Below, in pieces: positions 16,292 to 28,836 of a stretch of DNA of 64,000 bases; positions within the stretch are counted from its first letter, which is position 1; each line of letters begins with the position of its first letter. The translations under genes and the position numbers were made by a program. The notes beneath the pieces are model-generated. The model searched no databases. It saw only the letters and a list, made by a program, of their open reading frames with translations, and was not told where the DNA came from. Source of the stretch: Elysia chlorotica (taxonomy: Eukaryota; Mollusca; Gastropoda; Plakobranchidae); NCBI GenBank assembly GCA_003991915.1, contig RQTK01000030.1, forward strand, positions 593,334-657,333, read 5' to 3'.

Positions 16292-17618
16292 GTCTAAGAC
16301 TGAAGAAACAACTTAATTACTAATAAGAAAAGTGCTTGCATTTGTGGGGGTGATTGAGAGCTAAACCATCCTTATTTAGCGTATCATAGATTCACTAGAG
16401 AAAATCCAACACTACGCTTCGAAAACGTTTTTCAACAGAACAGTTAATTTTAAAACTTAATATGCGCGCAAGGAAATATTCTGCTTTGATATAAAGGGGG
16501 GAAAAGATAAATAAGGTGTACTCGATTTTTTACCGATAAAAATCAAGAAAGATCTAGATTTGTTACAAGTTATGCTCACTATGTTTTGAAATTGTGTTGA
16601 AATAACTTTTTTTTACATGCCCCGTTTCAGTTTTCATACAAATAATAATCAGTTGGTACTAAGTTGAATGAATAGGGGGAAAATAATAATTATCACCGAT
16701 GACTGAGATAGAGTTTGTTGGTCCAGTTCGCTTAAATTTTACAAAAATAAAAAAAAATTCTTTTTAGTAAACTTTAGTTTAGGCAAATTGTGTTTATCCA
16801 CTCCAAATATTTTCTTGTGTACAAAAAAATCTTTGGAGAAAGAAAAAGTTTGTCAAAAAGCATCGACAATAAAAATCTTTTTAGAAATTATTGTAAAGGT
16901 TTTATTTTTTATTTTTTGCTGCTAAACATGGTGAATGTAGTGGCAAAGTTTTAAAAAAGCTCACATGAAACCAAAGAAATATCCTAAATTAAAGTCGGCG
17001 TCACGCCAAAATTTTCACACACAATCTTGAATTTAGCCGTTTACTTTTTTTTTCCACCATCATTAAAAAAACAGGTATTTCTTGGGTCTAGAGATAAAAT
17101 TTTCTAATCACCCATTTAGGCAATTTGCTGGTACAACAAATTTGCTTCTACACCGTCTGTTTATGATGTATCCATAGCAAGTGAAAAGAGGACAGTGGAA
17201 GGTAATAAACGGTCATCCGTGCGTCTTTCAAACATGTTGGAACACAATAGCACTCTGAATTTACACATTTAGAGAAAAATGTGTGTGTGTGCGTGTGCGT
17301 GTGTATATGTTCGTGTCATTACTGTTTCGTTTTTGTTGTATATAACTTAATTCATAGTGAAAATTAAGTATTTATCGACTTTTCTTTCACCGTATTAAGT
17401 ATAAACGTACACAATAATAATTATGACAAGAAAATGGTTCATTTTTATTTACATCTAGGTAAACATCTTTAACATAATTGAAAATCATGGGGCGTGTGGT
17501 AAATTTAGTAGTGGTAATGATGATGGCTATGGTGATGATAACATTAATTATTTTACACAAAAAAATAATAATATATTAAAAAATATAATAATAATGAAAA
17601 TAATAGAAAACAATAAAA
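15146..17618. other. Non-coding AT-rich interval
   Basis: (GA)n lies at 16206-16291 and a short TG run near 17280. I see no gene. Confidence 0.55.
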
Positions 17619-17688
<70 letters not shown>

Positions 17689-17720
17689 NNNNTTATTATT
17701 ATTATTATTATTATTATTAT
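17619..17720. repeat. (TAA)n and (TTA)n in inverted orientation around a 4-base N gap
   Basis: (AAT)n runs up to NNNN at 17689-17692, then (TTA)n follows. The two sides are reverse complements, giving a perfect potential hairpin. Confidence 0.9.
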
Positions 17721-18650
17721 AATAGTTTAATGATAAAATAACACCAATGATAACAATGAAATGAATAATGATGAAGTTTACTACTGGGTAAATATAATAA
17801 GTGGCGATCACAACATAAAATAGGGATGGGGGTGGTCTTGTGTTTCTATCAACACGAAAAAAATGCATATTGCTATAGTGAACTTTTCCTCTAAAATAAC
17901 ATATTAACTTGCAACGGAAATTCACTATAAATAATAATGTTGTAACAAACAAAATCAGTGAATCTTCTCAACAAAGAAACAAAATGAACGGGTTAAACTG
18001 AAGCTAATAAAGTCCAGGCAATTACGACGGTTATTTTCATCGCTATGAAGACTTGAAAGTCTATCAGGGGCGCTTGCCTAAAGTCTGAGAAAGCCAAACT
18101 AAAGAGAAGTTGGCCATCAGTTGGTCTTTTGCTCCATTTTGTGTAGGAGCGTGTATGTGTAGTGGGGCCTCATAGCCCTATCCTTCCAGTAACATGTAGC
18201 GTCATTTCTTCACTATGTACAGAGACGCGTGTTTTCTTAGAGAAAAGTCCTCATTGAAGTCTCCTTGCTGTCATGTGCCGTCTTCTCTGTCTCTGCAGGA
18301 TCCCAAACTTTTCGCCGTTAGCAAAGATGTAGCAGATCATTATTGTAGCGCTAGTGCCGTTACAATTTTTCTCACAAAATTCTGTTATTGTACTGGTAGT
18401 CGTTCGATTTATCTACTGGCTGTTCTAAATTTGATGCAAAGTAACTAAAGTTCTATTTTAATAAAGTAGTGTAGGCGAGTTGGTGTGTTGGGATTTTCTG
18501 TTTTTTTTTTTCCTTTTGCTCTTGTGTTATAACAATATGTTCGGTATCTATGTCAGGGGATGTTTAAGCAATTCCCTCTACTTTCTATAATAAAAGTGGT
18601 TTGGTTTTTGTTCAGTAACCTACAAAATCAGTCTTGAAAATTGTATTCTT
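17721..18650. other. Non-coding interval just downstream of Pitx
   Basis: Nothing recognised. The AATAAA candidate of Pitx borders it on the right. Confidence 0.55.
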
Positions 18651-18656
18651 TTTATT
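18651..18656 (-). terminator. Candidate polyadenylation signal for Pitx (AATAAA)
   Basis: TTTATT on the plus strand reads AATAAA on the gene strand. It lies about 545 bases beyond the Pitx stop and about 165 beyond the end of the in-frame extension, in AT-rich sequence. It is the first clear hexamer I see after the GC-rich block ends. Confidence 0.5.
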
Positions 18657-18820
18657 AGCAAAAAGCTACTCATGTGTATAAATGAATCTGCTGTCGGTCT
18701 TCTTTAAGGATAAACATGTATACGCAATGTTAACCTTGGATGGGTGACAGAGTTTGTTCTTCCAGCAGGGAATCGCTTTCGATTCTCCAACCATTTCAAC
18801 TGCATTGCTGTTTAGTGTCT

Positions 18821-19201
18821 TCACAAGAAGCTGAGCTCTCGACTCAGCGCTAGAGGATCCTGCAATTTGCTGGCTCCACCCCCTAACATAGCTCCGCCTC
18901 CTAACATGGCCCCGCCCCCTATGATGTCCTCACCGCCGTGCCCGAGCAGGGACGCCGTGGACGCCAGCGAAGACGCCAAGGACGACACGGAGCCTGGCGC
19001 CATGAACGATGCCGCTACAGCGGAAGATACTGGCGGGGGCGGCGACGACGAGAAGAAGGATGGACCGGCGGCAGAAATCGATGAGGAGGAGGGTGGTGAC
19101 GGGGCGGAGCCTGACATGAAGTGATGCGCAGCAACAGCGGCGGACGACGAAGACGCTGACGGCGACGGAGGAGAGAAGGAAGGATAGGGCTGAGGTGTAT
19201 G
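18821..19201 (-). other. In-frame open extension directly after the Pitx TGA (3' UTR or readthrough peptide)
   Basis: The Pitx frame continues for 126 sense codons past the TGA at 19202-19204 and ends at a stop at 18821-18823. The predicted peptide is rich in Ser, Ala, Pro and Gly, with poly-Ser runs, a PPPP run and two GGGAML units. This resembles the disordered tails of homeobox proteins. The context is TGA followed by C. The two other minus frames are also open for long stretches here because the DNA is GC-rich and TCN-rich, so openness alone is weak evidence. By default this is the proximal 3' UTR. Confidence 0.35.
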
Positions 19202-19765
19202 TCAGACGGCCGCACCGTTGCCGACCGTAGCGTACTGGCACGCAGACAGGGACGGCTGGCGCGGCGGCATCGACGGGTAAGAGAACGGGGACGCGTGCGC
19301 CTTGGCCTTGAGCCTGAGGGCGGCGATGCTGTTGGAGCACTGGTCGCGGTTGTACAGGGAGTACGGCGGCGCAGGGGGGCCGTACGGGCAGGCAGCGCCG
19401 GGCGAGTTCATGGAGCCGGGAATGGCGCCGCCCCCGCCCATCATGGAGGAGTTGATGCTGGAGATGGGCCCAGGGGAGGAGGAGAAGCCGCCCAGAGGCT
19501 GGCTGGACACCACGGAGGACAGGTGCTGGTTCACGGGGCTGTTCATGTTCATGTTCATGTTCATGTTCAGCCCCCAGGGGAACGACTTGGAGCTCAGCGG
19601 GGACGGGACCTTGGTGGCCCAGTTCTGGTACGGGTAGCCCGTGTACAGGCCGTCGTCAAACGGAGGCTGCATCAGCCCGTTGAACTGGGGTCCGAACCCA
19701 GTCTTGAACGTCTCCATGTTTCGCTCTCGCTTGCGCCACTTGGCCCGACGGTTCTTGAACCAGAC
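19202..19765 (-). CDS. Pitx: Pitx homeobox transcription factor, terminal coding exon (homeodomain C-terminus, transactivation region, OAR motif)
   Basis: This exon encodes the last 187 residues of a Pitx-type paired-like homeodomain protein, a nuclear DNA-binding transcription factor. It opens after an acceptor (CCCAATAG|GTCTGG) in phase 0. Residues 1-14 read VWFKNRRAKWRKRE, which is homeodomain positions 47-60, with lysine at position 50 as in the Bicoid/Otx/Pitx class that prefers TAATCC. Next come family-typical blocks: GFGPQFNGLMQPPFDD (about residues 23-38), YPYQNWATK (44-52) and PLSSKSFPW (56-64). These are followed by an NMNMNMNMN run (67-75), an S/G-rich stretch, ACPYGPPAPPYSLY (125-138), an OAR motif with core SIAALRLKAKAH (146-157), and the terminal LSACQY (173-178). 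It stops at a TGA, close after the OAR, as is usual in the family. Pitx acts downstream of Nodal in left-right patterning in deuterostomes and gastropods (established knowledge). Homeodomain residues 1-46 lie on another exon that I did not find. Confidence 0.94.
   Translation of the reverse strand, partial: VWFKNRRAKWRKRERNMETFKTGFGPQFNGLMQPPFDDGLYTGYPYQNWATKVPSPLSSKSFPWGLNMNMNMNMNSPVNQHLSSVVSSQPLGGFSSSPGPISSINSSMMGGGGAIPGSMNSPGAACPYGPPAPPYSLYNRDQCSNSIAALRLKAKAHASPFSYPSMPPRQPSLSACQYATVGNGAAV
19541..19567 (-). repeat. Coding hexanucleotide microsatellite encoding an Asn-Met run in Pitx
   Basis: A tandem AACATG-type hexamer (four repeats plus a half unit) encodes NMNMNMNMN at exon residues 67-75. 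It sits where vertebrate Pitx proteins have a short MN-V-N segment after SKSF, so it looks like a local expansion of that segment. Confidence 0.85.
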
Positions 19766-21639
19766 CTATTGGGATGGAGGAAACAAGGACAAATCATAAG
19801 ACATAGGCGATACACAGTACATGGCAGTGGTTGTTTTTTTTTCTTTCCCGTCATGGATGAATTGATCATGTTGAAGAGTACACAATTATCTAACGAATCG
19901 TGCTTGTTGTTGCTGTTTTTCATGTACATTTTAAACAAATAAAGGATGCAAACTCATGTGACATGTATGTTGCGCTTTTAGTGCTTCTGTTAAATAATAT
20001 TTCAGTTTAGAGAGGTAAAAAAGCATTTGTTTATTAGCAGTTTGGACTTGCAAGTATGTCCGTTTTTTTGTGTAATATATTTGCCTGTTTGTTTGTTTGG
20101 TTGTTTTTGTTTGGGGTTTATTTCTTGATTTTTTTGCCCATGTCCATACTGTACAACTTTTTAGGGGGAAACAAGAGACTCATCTATTGATCAATGCATT
20201 ATGTATATTTTTATGCTAATTCGCTTGTTTTATCCGAACCATACTTCACAATAGGTGGGGGGTTTTATAACCAATATATTAAAATGTTCAAACCGCAGAT
20301 AATGATACATGCATTAAGATAAAGTAACCTGTCAAATTGTGTACAATGAACGGAACGGAATCGCTGGTTGATGAGAGATTGACGAGAAAACTGAAGTAGG
20401 GAACACAATTCAGTTACATGTACTAACGTTGTAAATCAAGGCGCCCTGACATTGTATTTCCAAGTTTCCGAGACTTTGATTCGGTAACTAGAAGATAATC
20501 GAATCTGTTGACCGGTACAGTTCACCAAAGTTCCACTAAGTGCAATCAGAGGTGGTCCTTCGCACAGACCGACTGCTCTCTCATTCATCGTCTCACAAGT
20601 TTGAAGTATTGATACGCCCTATCGAAGGCTATGACAATGTTGGTTTTGCGAATTAGGTCTATGTTTTCTGAGCTGAATGGAGACATGGTTTTCTGACAAA
20701 GGTAGGCATACTGCTGAAGGGGTAATTATATTTTTCAGCCTCAATACAATGGCTCGTGAACTTTCTGCTTAAATTTCTTTTGGTTTGCCTCCTATAATAA
20801 TATGATTAATAATTAAATTTAACGCGAATTCCATATCTGCCGATATTCTTGCACAGGCAACCGACGCATCGGACTCTTTAGTAGTAGTTTTGGGTAAACG
20901 TCTTTAAATATCTCGATTAAATCTCGAATATGCGTTAAAGGGTGCACATAGATCTAGGAACTTTGAAAACATGGAACAAAAGGATTTTAATGTTCAGTTT
21001 TATCAATCGTGACTATGGGAAAAATGTCAGTAAAACCCACAATCGGTAGTTATTTTTTCCATTTCAAAATTATACATTTGCTACAAGAAAAACAAAATTT
21101 ATTTCATTTTTATTTACCATTTAATTTCCCTTTCACTTTACGTCCTGTAGTTTTCACTGAAAATACTACATAGACTCAAAGACTCCAGCAAAGATTTGAA
21201 CATTGAACGCCCGGTGCATCATCAGTCTGTAGCATTAAAGAATGAGATGTTCAACGAGACATACATAATATTGTGTTTTCAAACAACAGCAAACTGTGGA
21301 AGCTTGCATTGCATTATGTGTCCGATCTGGCAGTGTTCCGACCCCCTCTAGGCCCAAGTCGGAGACCAGCAAGTTAACAATCATGCCAACCTTACGCCTC
21401 CTAAAAAGGATACTATACAAAATACAGAAATCTTTATTCATCCCTCAAGGGGTATATAATTATTCTTCAAAAATTTCCTTCACCTTAATTTCTTAAACTG
21501 TTCACTTTGATTGCTGGTTTGGTTGGACAGTTTCCTCTCTCAGCCATTAGAGTTACTGACCAGTGGCCAACAGAGGCCTTGTGATCCACTGACTATAACG
21601 GATGAAACAATCACACCCTTTACGCATGTGGTATTCTGG

Positions 21640-21735
21640 ACGCTCATTGGCTCCGTGAGTCTGATATACATAGAGCTATGATTGCACGCCGGTGCACACC
21701 CCTTACCTATCGTCTCCGATTTCGCTATGACCATT
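21640..21735. repeat. Dispersed repeat fragment shared with 56700-56785
   Basis: Shared words include CATTGGCTC.GT, AGAGCTATGATTG.ACGCC and TTACC.AT.GTCT in the same order. Family unknown. Confidence 0.6.
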
Positions 21736-22689
21736 ATATCGCAAGGCCTACACTGGGTTTCTCCCACAGAACCCTGACGGCGACCCTGACGACAAGTGAT
21801 TAAGATGGGCCCTGGATAATGGTCGACAAATTGGCGACGCATGTTTCTCTGCCTGGACACGGTCCGTCTGTTGCGGATGGAGGCTAGCAAATTGATGGGT
21901 CGCGTTTGTTTGTCTTTTGCAGAAAACCAAAATAAAGAAATAAACAAAGAAACAGTTACTAGATCTGTATCTAGCACTATATACAGTCATGTACTTAGTG
22001 GGGCCGATATATTTTTTAAGTAGTCTGCCTTTATTGTTTTTTTAGGGCTTATTTTGATTTGATGATAAAAAATATTATTTTAATTGTAGAGAGTGGCCAT
22101 TACTTTCAATATCAATATAGATATTAGGTCTTTGCTATAATGATAATTTTATGTAAGTTGTTAATGTACATGCATTTATAGCAATGTTTCATCAAGCATG
22201 CACTGCAGGAATTGCCTAATAGCTGTCTTGTCAAATCTACAAATTGTAACAAATATAGTGTAATTTGAATTTTCCAAAATTTCATTCACGAGTGCTGTAT
22301 TAACTATTACACTTTTTTCTGTTTCTCTTTCAGCTAGAGGAGGGGGGGGTAGAGTTCATACTAATTAAAAAAAAAAAAACGCTAGAATCTTAACCAATTT
22401 AAAGACGAGTTCAAACGAGAAAATATCTTGGTCAATGTCACAGGTAATGTTAATTTCGTACAATTTTTTCTAAACTTGACTGGACACAGATAAGAAACAC
22501 GGATGGCTGATCTGCAAACAGCCTTGCCAGTAGCCGGGCGAGTGGAAGCGAGAAGCGAAGGGGGGCAGAGCCAGGACTTCTATGTGATTAGCACCCACCT
22601 CGTAAACCAATATTGAAGTGTGTGGACGGGGAGTCCGTACCTACAGCCACACGCCACACGGCCGAAAGTCAACACTACAGAGACGACAG

Positions 22690-22760
22690 GGGCGCCAGAT
22701 TGCTCAGTCAGAAGTTTGCTGTACTAGCTCTCAGAAGGTCCGAAATTTGATTCCTAAAAA
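22690..22760 (+). mobile_element. Possible tRNA-like SINE head
   Basis: GATTGCTCAGTCAGAAG resembles a degenerate A box and GAAATTTGATTCC a degenerate B box. Weak. Confidence 0.3.
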
Positions 22761-22925
22761 ACGTACATTACAAAGTCACTTAGGTCTCACGATAATTCCT
22801 ATTTGGCGACGGGGTCGTAGAGTGGGTTACCCGGAACTTGGTCACATACTGACGACACTGACCCTGTTGAGAATTTCTGGGCCGCTAGAGAGGGGTCTGT
22901 ACCATAGGCACCCTGCGTCAGAGCT

Positions 22926-23188
22926 GAGTTTTTACGGCACGTCAGCACAGTAACGGATATTGTGTGTCCATGATGTCGTAAGACGGTTGAAGCCGATTGT
23001 CTAACAACAGGACCACAGTGCATCGCGTTAGATTCCCAGCAAGACCCCTTTATCGATGAGTTTTTACGGCACGTCAGCACAGTAACGGCTTTAATGTGTC
23101 CATGATGTCCTATGACAATTTATGCCGATTCTCTAACAACAGGACCACAGTGCACGGCGTTTGATTCCCAGCAAGACCCCTTTATCGT
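22926..23188 (+). repeat. 132-bp tandem duplication
   Basis: Two copies start with GAGTTTTTACGGCACGTCAG at 22926 and 23058 and end with CCCAGCAAGACCCCTTTATC. Each carries a B-box-like GTTTGATTCCC or GTTAGATTCCC word, so the unit may derive from a SINE. Confidence 0.9.
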
Positions 23189-24879
23189 TATAGATCTATC
23201 TTTCCGGGAACGTATGAGAATGTAGAGATTACAGAGATGGAGAGATCATCATACTTAAATACGTATACATTTTTTCCGGTGGCTCTTTTTCAAGAGAGTT
23301 AGATTTTTGTTACGATAGATCTTATTGCAATAGTCCATTAATGTTTACCATTCTTTCATGTGAATTTAAATATTCTGAGAGACTCGCCTAGTCATTTTCT
23401 ACATTAAGCTCAATATTGGGTCTGAACTGAATGTTTAGTTGACTAGGAAAATTCTCCTTACAATAGAAAGTTTTATGTTTTCGTGTTCCGATTTTCGTTC
23501 TCATCACTGCACCTTGCATTCGGTTTTCACCAACTTTTCTCTACAATTATCCGATTTCATGTACATGAACTGTCATTATAAAAGAATCTTGTGCGTTTGT
23601 CTGACTGTCTAAGCCTGATTTGTTGAAACAAAATGAATGATGATACATCAAACATTTCCACAAGACTTCCGAATGATTATTTCTTCCGCGTAATAACAAA
23701 GGTGTTTTTTCATGTATATACATTTATCTTAGAGTCATTCGGGTTTAGTTTTCATTTGATCTTGATTTACATCCCATAAGTCTTGTGGTTGGAAAACCCG
23801 AAAGATCTTACGTTTTACATGTGGTTTCTTTTTTGGTCCCAGGTTTAAGAGTGTCAACTTTAACAGGCTGAGGGTCTCTTGGGATTAATCTCCTGGAGAC
23901 CAATCAAGATGAAGGAAAGTGCCACCTACCAGGGTGGCAAAACATAACAGAGGCAGGAGGCTGGGGTACAGCTAGCCACCTTCTCGCGACATCTGTCAAC
24001 ATGGCCGTCTACGTGCCGAGTGTTTTAAACGTTAAACTGTCTGGTCTTGTCGGCCTAAATAGTTTGCCGATCCCTTGAGCCCAACTGGATGGTTATACAA
24101 GGACACAAACGCCTTAGAAGTGCTGGAGACGATTTGGAGACTTGATTTGAGGAACTTAAGGGCAAAGTGACCCTCAGCGCTATGGCTTTGCGATACAGGT
24201 ACAGGTCCATACATTGTACAAGGTAACACCGCTCTGACAATTCAAAGGGTAATATTGAAAGGCTTTGGCACACTATTTTTAGTCCTCTTATGTGGGTTTT
24301 CTTATTCTTTGTTGTTGTTTTTTTTAACGTTGTAAACGTTCAGCTCATGTTTCTTAAATTTCTAAGATTTTGTTCTAAAATTGTCACAAAAAAATCAGTA
24401 TGCATATACTTTTATTTTATAAGCACACATAATATTGGATTTTAAAAATATAACCTTAGTGTATTTTTTTCTGCACAAAAATATCCTGCTTTTACCATGG
24501 ATTATTTTAAACGTTTGAAATATTATTGACAAATATTAAGATGGGTTTTTTTTTAATTCTTTTTCATAGTTTTCGAAAGTGCAAAAACCTCAAGGGAAAA
24601 AATGAACTCCTCAAACACGCCAATATCTTTTGAACCGAACTCACTTTCCAAACCTCCCAGCCCATTCACTCTCTATCATTTCGAAGTTTGTAACGAAATC
24701 CTGAAACAGTGTAAGTCATTTTGATCAATATTTAATTGAAAACAAAGGTCCCAAGATCTGTCTCCGAGTGTCTTACTTCACAGCTGTCCAAACCTTCCAC
24801 ACGTTTCAAGGGTCTCCCCTTTACAGCGCTCTGAAATTCAATATCTCCTAAGCCATCAGCAGAGTGTATATACTGGAGG

Positions 24880-25350
24880 TATGCTGTACTGTCCCATAGT
24901 TCTCCGGAGATCTAGACAGAGGTACGGGGCAAATACCCGAGTTTGGTTCTCTACCAGCGTCCGTCACTTTGGGCCAAATTGGCAGGATGATTCAATGTCT
25001 TTTGTCAACACGGGTTCGCACACGGCCCGGATGGGTTCTAATTCTGTTGGTTTTGAGCTCTTCTCGAGTTAGCACTAGACCTTGGGACTAACGTTAGGGA
25101 CATTTCCCAGAGCCTTTGTCGCGATCCGGGCCGGCCGTTTGGAGAAATGTGAGCCGACGGGGGCGCGTGACAAGTTCAGCCGGTTTGTGCACACACGGAG
25201 TGTCTACTCAGAGGCGGCCAGATGCCGCGGCAAAGGGAGCAACGCCTGGGTGTATCGCTATCACAGGCCACCGGTCTAAATGGAGCAAAATAAACGCCAG
25301 TTGTATCCGTTAGCAGGAAAAACGACCCCAGCCGCTGGGCTCCGTCCTCT
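24880..25350. promoter_or_regulatory. GC-rich islet in the Pitx intron
   Basis: About 470 GC-richer bases with many CpGs in an AT-rich intron. No homeodomain or other recognisable frame is present on either strand. It could be an enhancer, an alternative first exon or an old repeat. Confidence 0.22.
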
Positions 25351-25729
25351 TTGAAATTACAATGTGTTTAAGTGCATGAGCGGCATCCTTGATGAAGTTA
25401 TAGGTATGTCTAGATCTTGGTCTGGAACAGAATGACGGGGTCAGGCCGAGTGCTTCGCCAGTGCAGTTTTCCTAACATGTTACATGTACCATCTGACTTA
25501 CAAGAAAATAAATTAGATACACTGTCTGTTTATGGGTATATTTTAAAAAAATTGTTTCAACATTAAAAACGAATTGGGGCGCCCAAATACCAACGTTAGA
25601 CGAACGTGTTATAGTTATTAGGATGGATCATTGAAGTGCGGGGTATGCGACAGAAAACACACTAGACAAACTACTAGATTTAAGACCTTTTTTTACAGCG
25701 CTCCTACAAAAGAATAACGTTGATAAAAT

Positions 25730-25739
25730 TATTATTATG

Positions 25740-25782
<43 letters not shown>

Positions 25783-25822
25783 GTACAGCTCTGTGTGATT
25801 GTTGTTGTTGTTGTTGTTGTTG

Positions 25823-25872
<50 letters not shown>

Positions 25873-25902
25873 GTTATTATTGTTATTATTATTATTATTA
25901 TT
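25730..25902 (+). repeat. (TTA)n - (TTG)n - (TTA)n compound microsatellite
   Basis: Two TTA blocks flank a TTG block. The TTG block is preceded by ACAGCTCTGTGTGATTG, also found at about 11830. Confidence 0.95.
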
Positions 25903-28756
25903 GGGAGTGTTGCTGGGCACACAACTATGTTCATGTATACGGTGTTATTGGACGAAATCTTTTCTTGGTGAATTTTCACACCAAGTGCTCTCAAATCGAT
26001 ATGATGCTCTAGAAGTTTTTTGGTAGGACTAGATGTATTATCATCAAGATAGAAGTGTATCGTGGCAATATCCCTAAAGTAAAGATACTACTTCTAGCAA
26101 ATGTAGCTAATCCTTCAATTTAATGTTTCGTTCCTATACTTTTTCCAGAAGACCCACTGAAAACGATGCAACGTACTACAAAATTAATGTTAAAGTAGGC
26201 TTCAAGAGTATAGTTTACTTCCAATTTTGGAAAGAGGGGAAGGAATTTTTATATTTTATGAGCTTTAATTAGCAAAATAGATTTATGCTTCATTAAAACG
26301 GATAGCTTTGGTGTATTATGTATTGGACTACGCCAAAAGTTGCAATAACTCAACTTATTTGCCTTTTAACTTGCAAGTCGCGCCCAAAAAGAGTTAACAA
26401 GATTAAATCGCGAGAACAAAATCACATAAATATGCCTCCTCCCCTACTACATAACACATACATGTACTTTTTACATACTTCCCTATTCTTGGACCGGCGT
26501 GATATAACGCTCAGCGAAACTTAAACGTTTTCCTAAACTCTCGAAAGAGAGTACAATAATAAGAAAATAAAAATCCTTTTTGATGGTCTAAGGACAAGAT
26601 GAATATTCAAAACCACTTATTTTGTACCCACATATTTCAAAAATAATTATTTTATGACTAATACAGTAGCTAATATTTTCATTTTAAAAAATGTGCATAA
26701 ACATTTTCATCTCACAAACAATTTTTTTTCAGGGAGAAAAATCATAAAAAGTGGCTTTATTTAGCTTCACACTTTTGTTTTTTGATAATTATATCGTACA
26801 TATACCTGAAAAGGATTTTTCGAATGGTGTGTTTATTCTCATTTTAATGTGTTATTGGAACCACTAAATTAAATTAATTGAATAATATTATTGCTTGGGG
26901 TAAGTTTTGTTTTGATTTTGATCATTCATTAGCGATATAACATCGTAGGGGACAACAAGATTACAAAGCGCTTACTAAGTTTTTATAAAGAATACCCCTA
27001 GCCCTATAAAAATATCTTTTTGTGTTGTTTTTTTTCCTTATTTATTTATTATTTTGAGTTTTCAAAATGAAAAAATAAGATTAAAAGAAATGTAATTATT
27101 CTATCCTTTCCACCTATATATTTTTCAGGACTTCGGAATGCTATTACTCAGTGACTTTACTGGGGACATGCTTATCATAATGCTTATGTATTCCAAATTC
27201 AAATTCAAATTCAAATTTATTCAGTCAATGTGTGTTAATCGAAAATATATAATGTTGAATGTGACATCTTCAAAAGAAATTACATTACATTAATAGTGAG
27301 ACAAAATCTGTTGTTGGTGTATCGAAAAGGGTTATAGGGCAACATACGGGTACTTTTTCACGATTTGTATGCAAAATTTTATTTTCTGTCAAATAATTAC
27401 TCCTTAGCGCGGTTTATCGTTTTATCACTGGAGAATATGCATATTTAAACTGCTTAAGTTGAAGCCCTTATAAAGAATGCAACTTTTAACAGTTTTTGTA
27501 ACAAGCTCAGAATTTGTGAGTATTATCTAGAAACTTGTATTTACAACAATAGCATAGTTGATGTTGTTGGTGCGGACAATTTGGAAAATTGAAGCCACCA
27601 TAATTACTTGCAGCAAAAAAGTTATGTCATGTTATGTTAGGATATCCCGACCGCTTCCATATGCGGGTAAGTATAGCATGGATGTAAAGGCGCAGAGGTG
27701 TGTCCGAAACGGAGACTCTATAGTACATAATTTTGGAAGCTGCGGTCCAACCCAATGCCGAAAGAAAGTCTTGTGATTATTACAGCCAAAATTGCCAGAA
27801 ACGTTTTTGAGACACAGGCCCACTATAGAAGCATTTTCTCCCAACCTAGGACGTTAAAACGGACCTTCTTTGTTTCACTTCAGAGTATCACGGCCTCCCT
27901 CAGGCCTAAGGTTTTCACTAGGCTAAGTGGGACACGTTTTTCGATATCATTTACACATTTCGCGCAAACTTTTTAGTCATTTGTGAAATTTAGAGCGGGA
28001 CATGCAGCTAAAATAATAAATATTGGAAAACTAGTCAAACATTTTCCCTCTCGAACTTAAGTGTATTACATGTAGATCTACACATTATTGTTCCATAATG
28101 AACCGGTAAAACTGATTCCATGGCTTCAAGAACCTTAGATCTACATCAAACAAACAACATGGATTGTGGATTGAAAACAAATCTTCTTTGAGTCCGAGTT
28201 GTCTTGTATTTAATAAGGCATAGATGTAAATCCTAGTCCCCTTGTATCAGTAAGTCTCACTCAGATTCATAGAGAAAAATATTGAGAATTGTGTCAAGGA
28301 AACCCAAACATATCCATTTAAAATTTAAAAACAAAACAAACTCGAAACTAAATAATTAATCAACCACCTATCAAGTATTTTGCATCAACGGGAGATAGCT
28401 TGGCAGCAAGGGTAGACTTGAGAGTAGCATCGTCTTTCTTTAATAATACCATGCACTCTCCGCTATGGACGCTCTATTCAGAGTTTCTGCCATACGTTAC
28501 AGGCACCTTTGATGTGTAAACTGCAACGTTTTCTCTGATACAGCGTTTCAACCTGCCTTTCCCCCCGGAGGATTGTGTTAATTAACACATGTATATTGTG
28601 CTTCCCCAAAGCTAACTGCGTAATTTCTACAACCGGTCTTTATCTTCTCCTTAATAATTTCAAACCTAGAAAGTCTGTCAAGAATCAAACTTACCATGAT
28701 CTGGGCGTATATAGATTATTTCCTGGTTGTTGCTTTCGTTGTTTTGTATCTGTGTA

Positions 28757-28766
28757 TTTATTTATT

Positions 28767-28826
<60 letters not shown>

Positions 28827-28836
28827 TTTTTTTATT
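28757..28836 (+). repeat. (TTTA)n microsatellite at the left gap edge
   Basis: About 80 bases of TTTA tetranucleotide run into the N gap. Confidence 0.95.

Noticed and set aside
19199..19942. Long plus-strand open frame (247 codons) opposite the Pitx terminal exon
   Set aside because: Arg/Gly/Val-rich shadow of a GC-rich coding exon on the other strand; the minus-strand frame has clear homeodomain and OAR residues and splice signals.
24880..25350. Missing Pitx homeodomain exon in the GC-rich intronic islet
   Set aside because: Neither strand shows THFTSQQ, RNRYPD or WTNLT-like codons in any frame.
27190..27300. Retroposon tail (ATTCAAATTCAAATTTATTC)
   Set aside because: Tail-like composition only; no second copy clear enough to define a family within the window.
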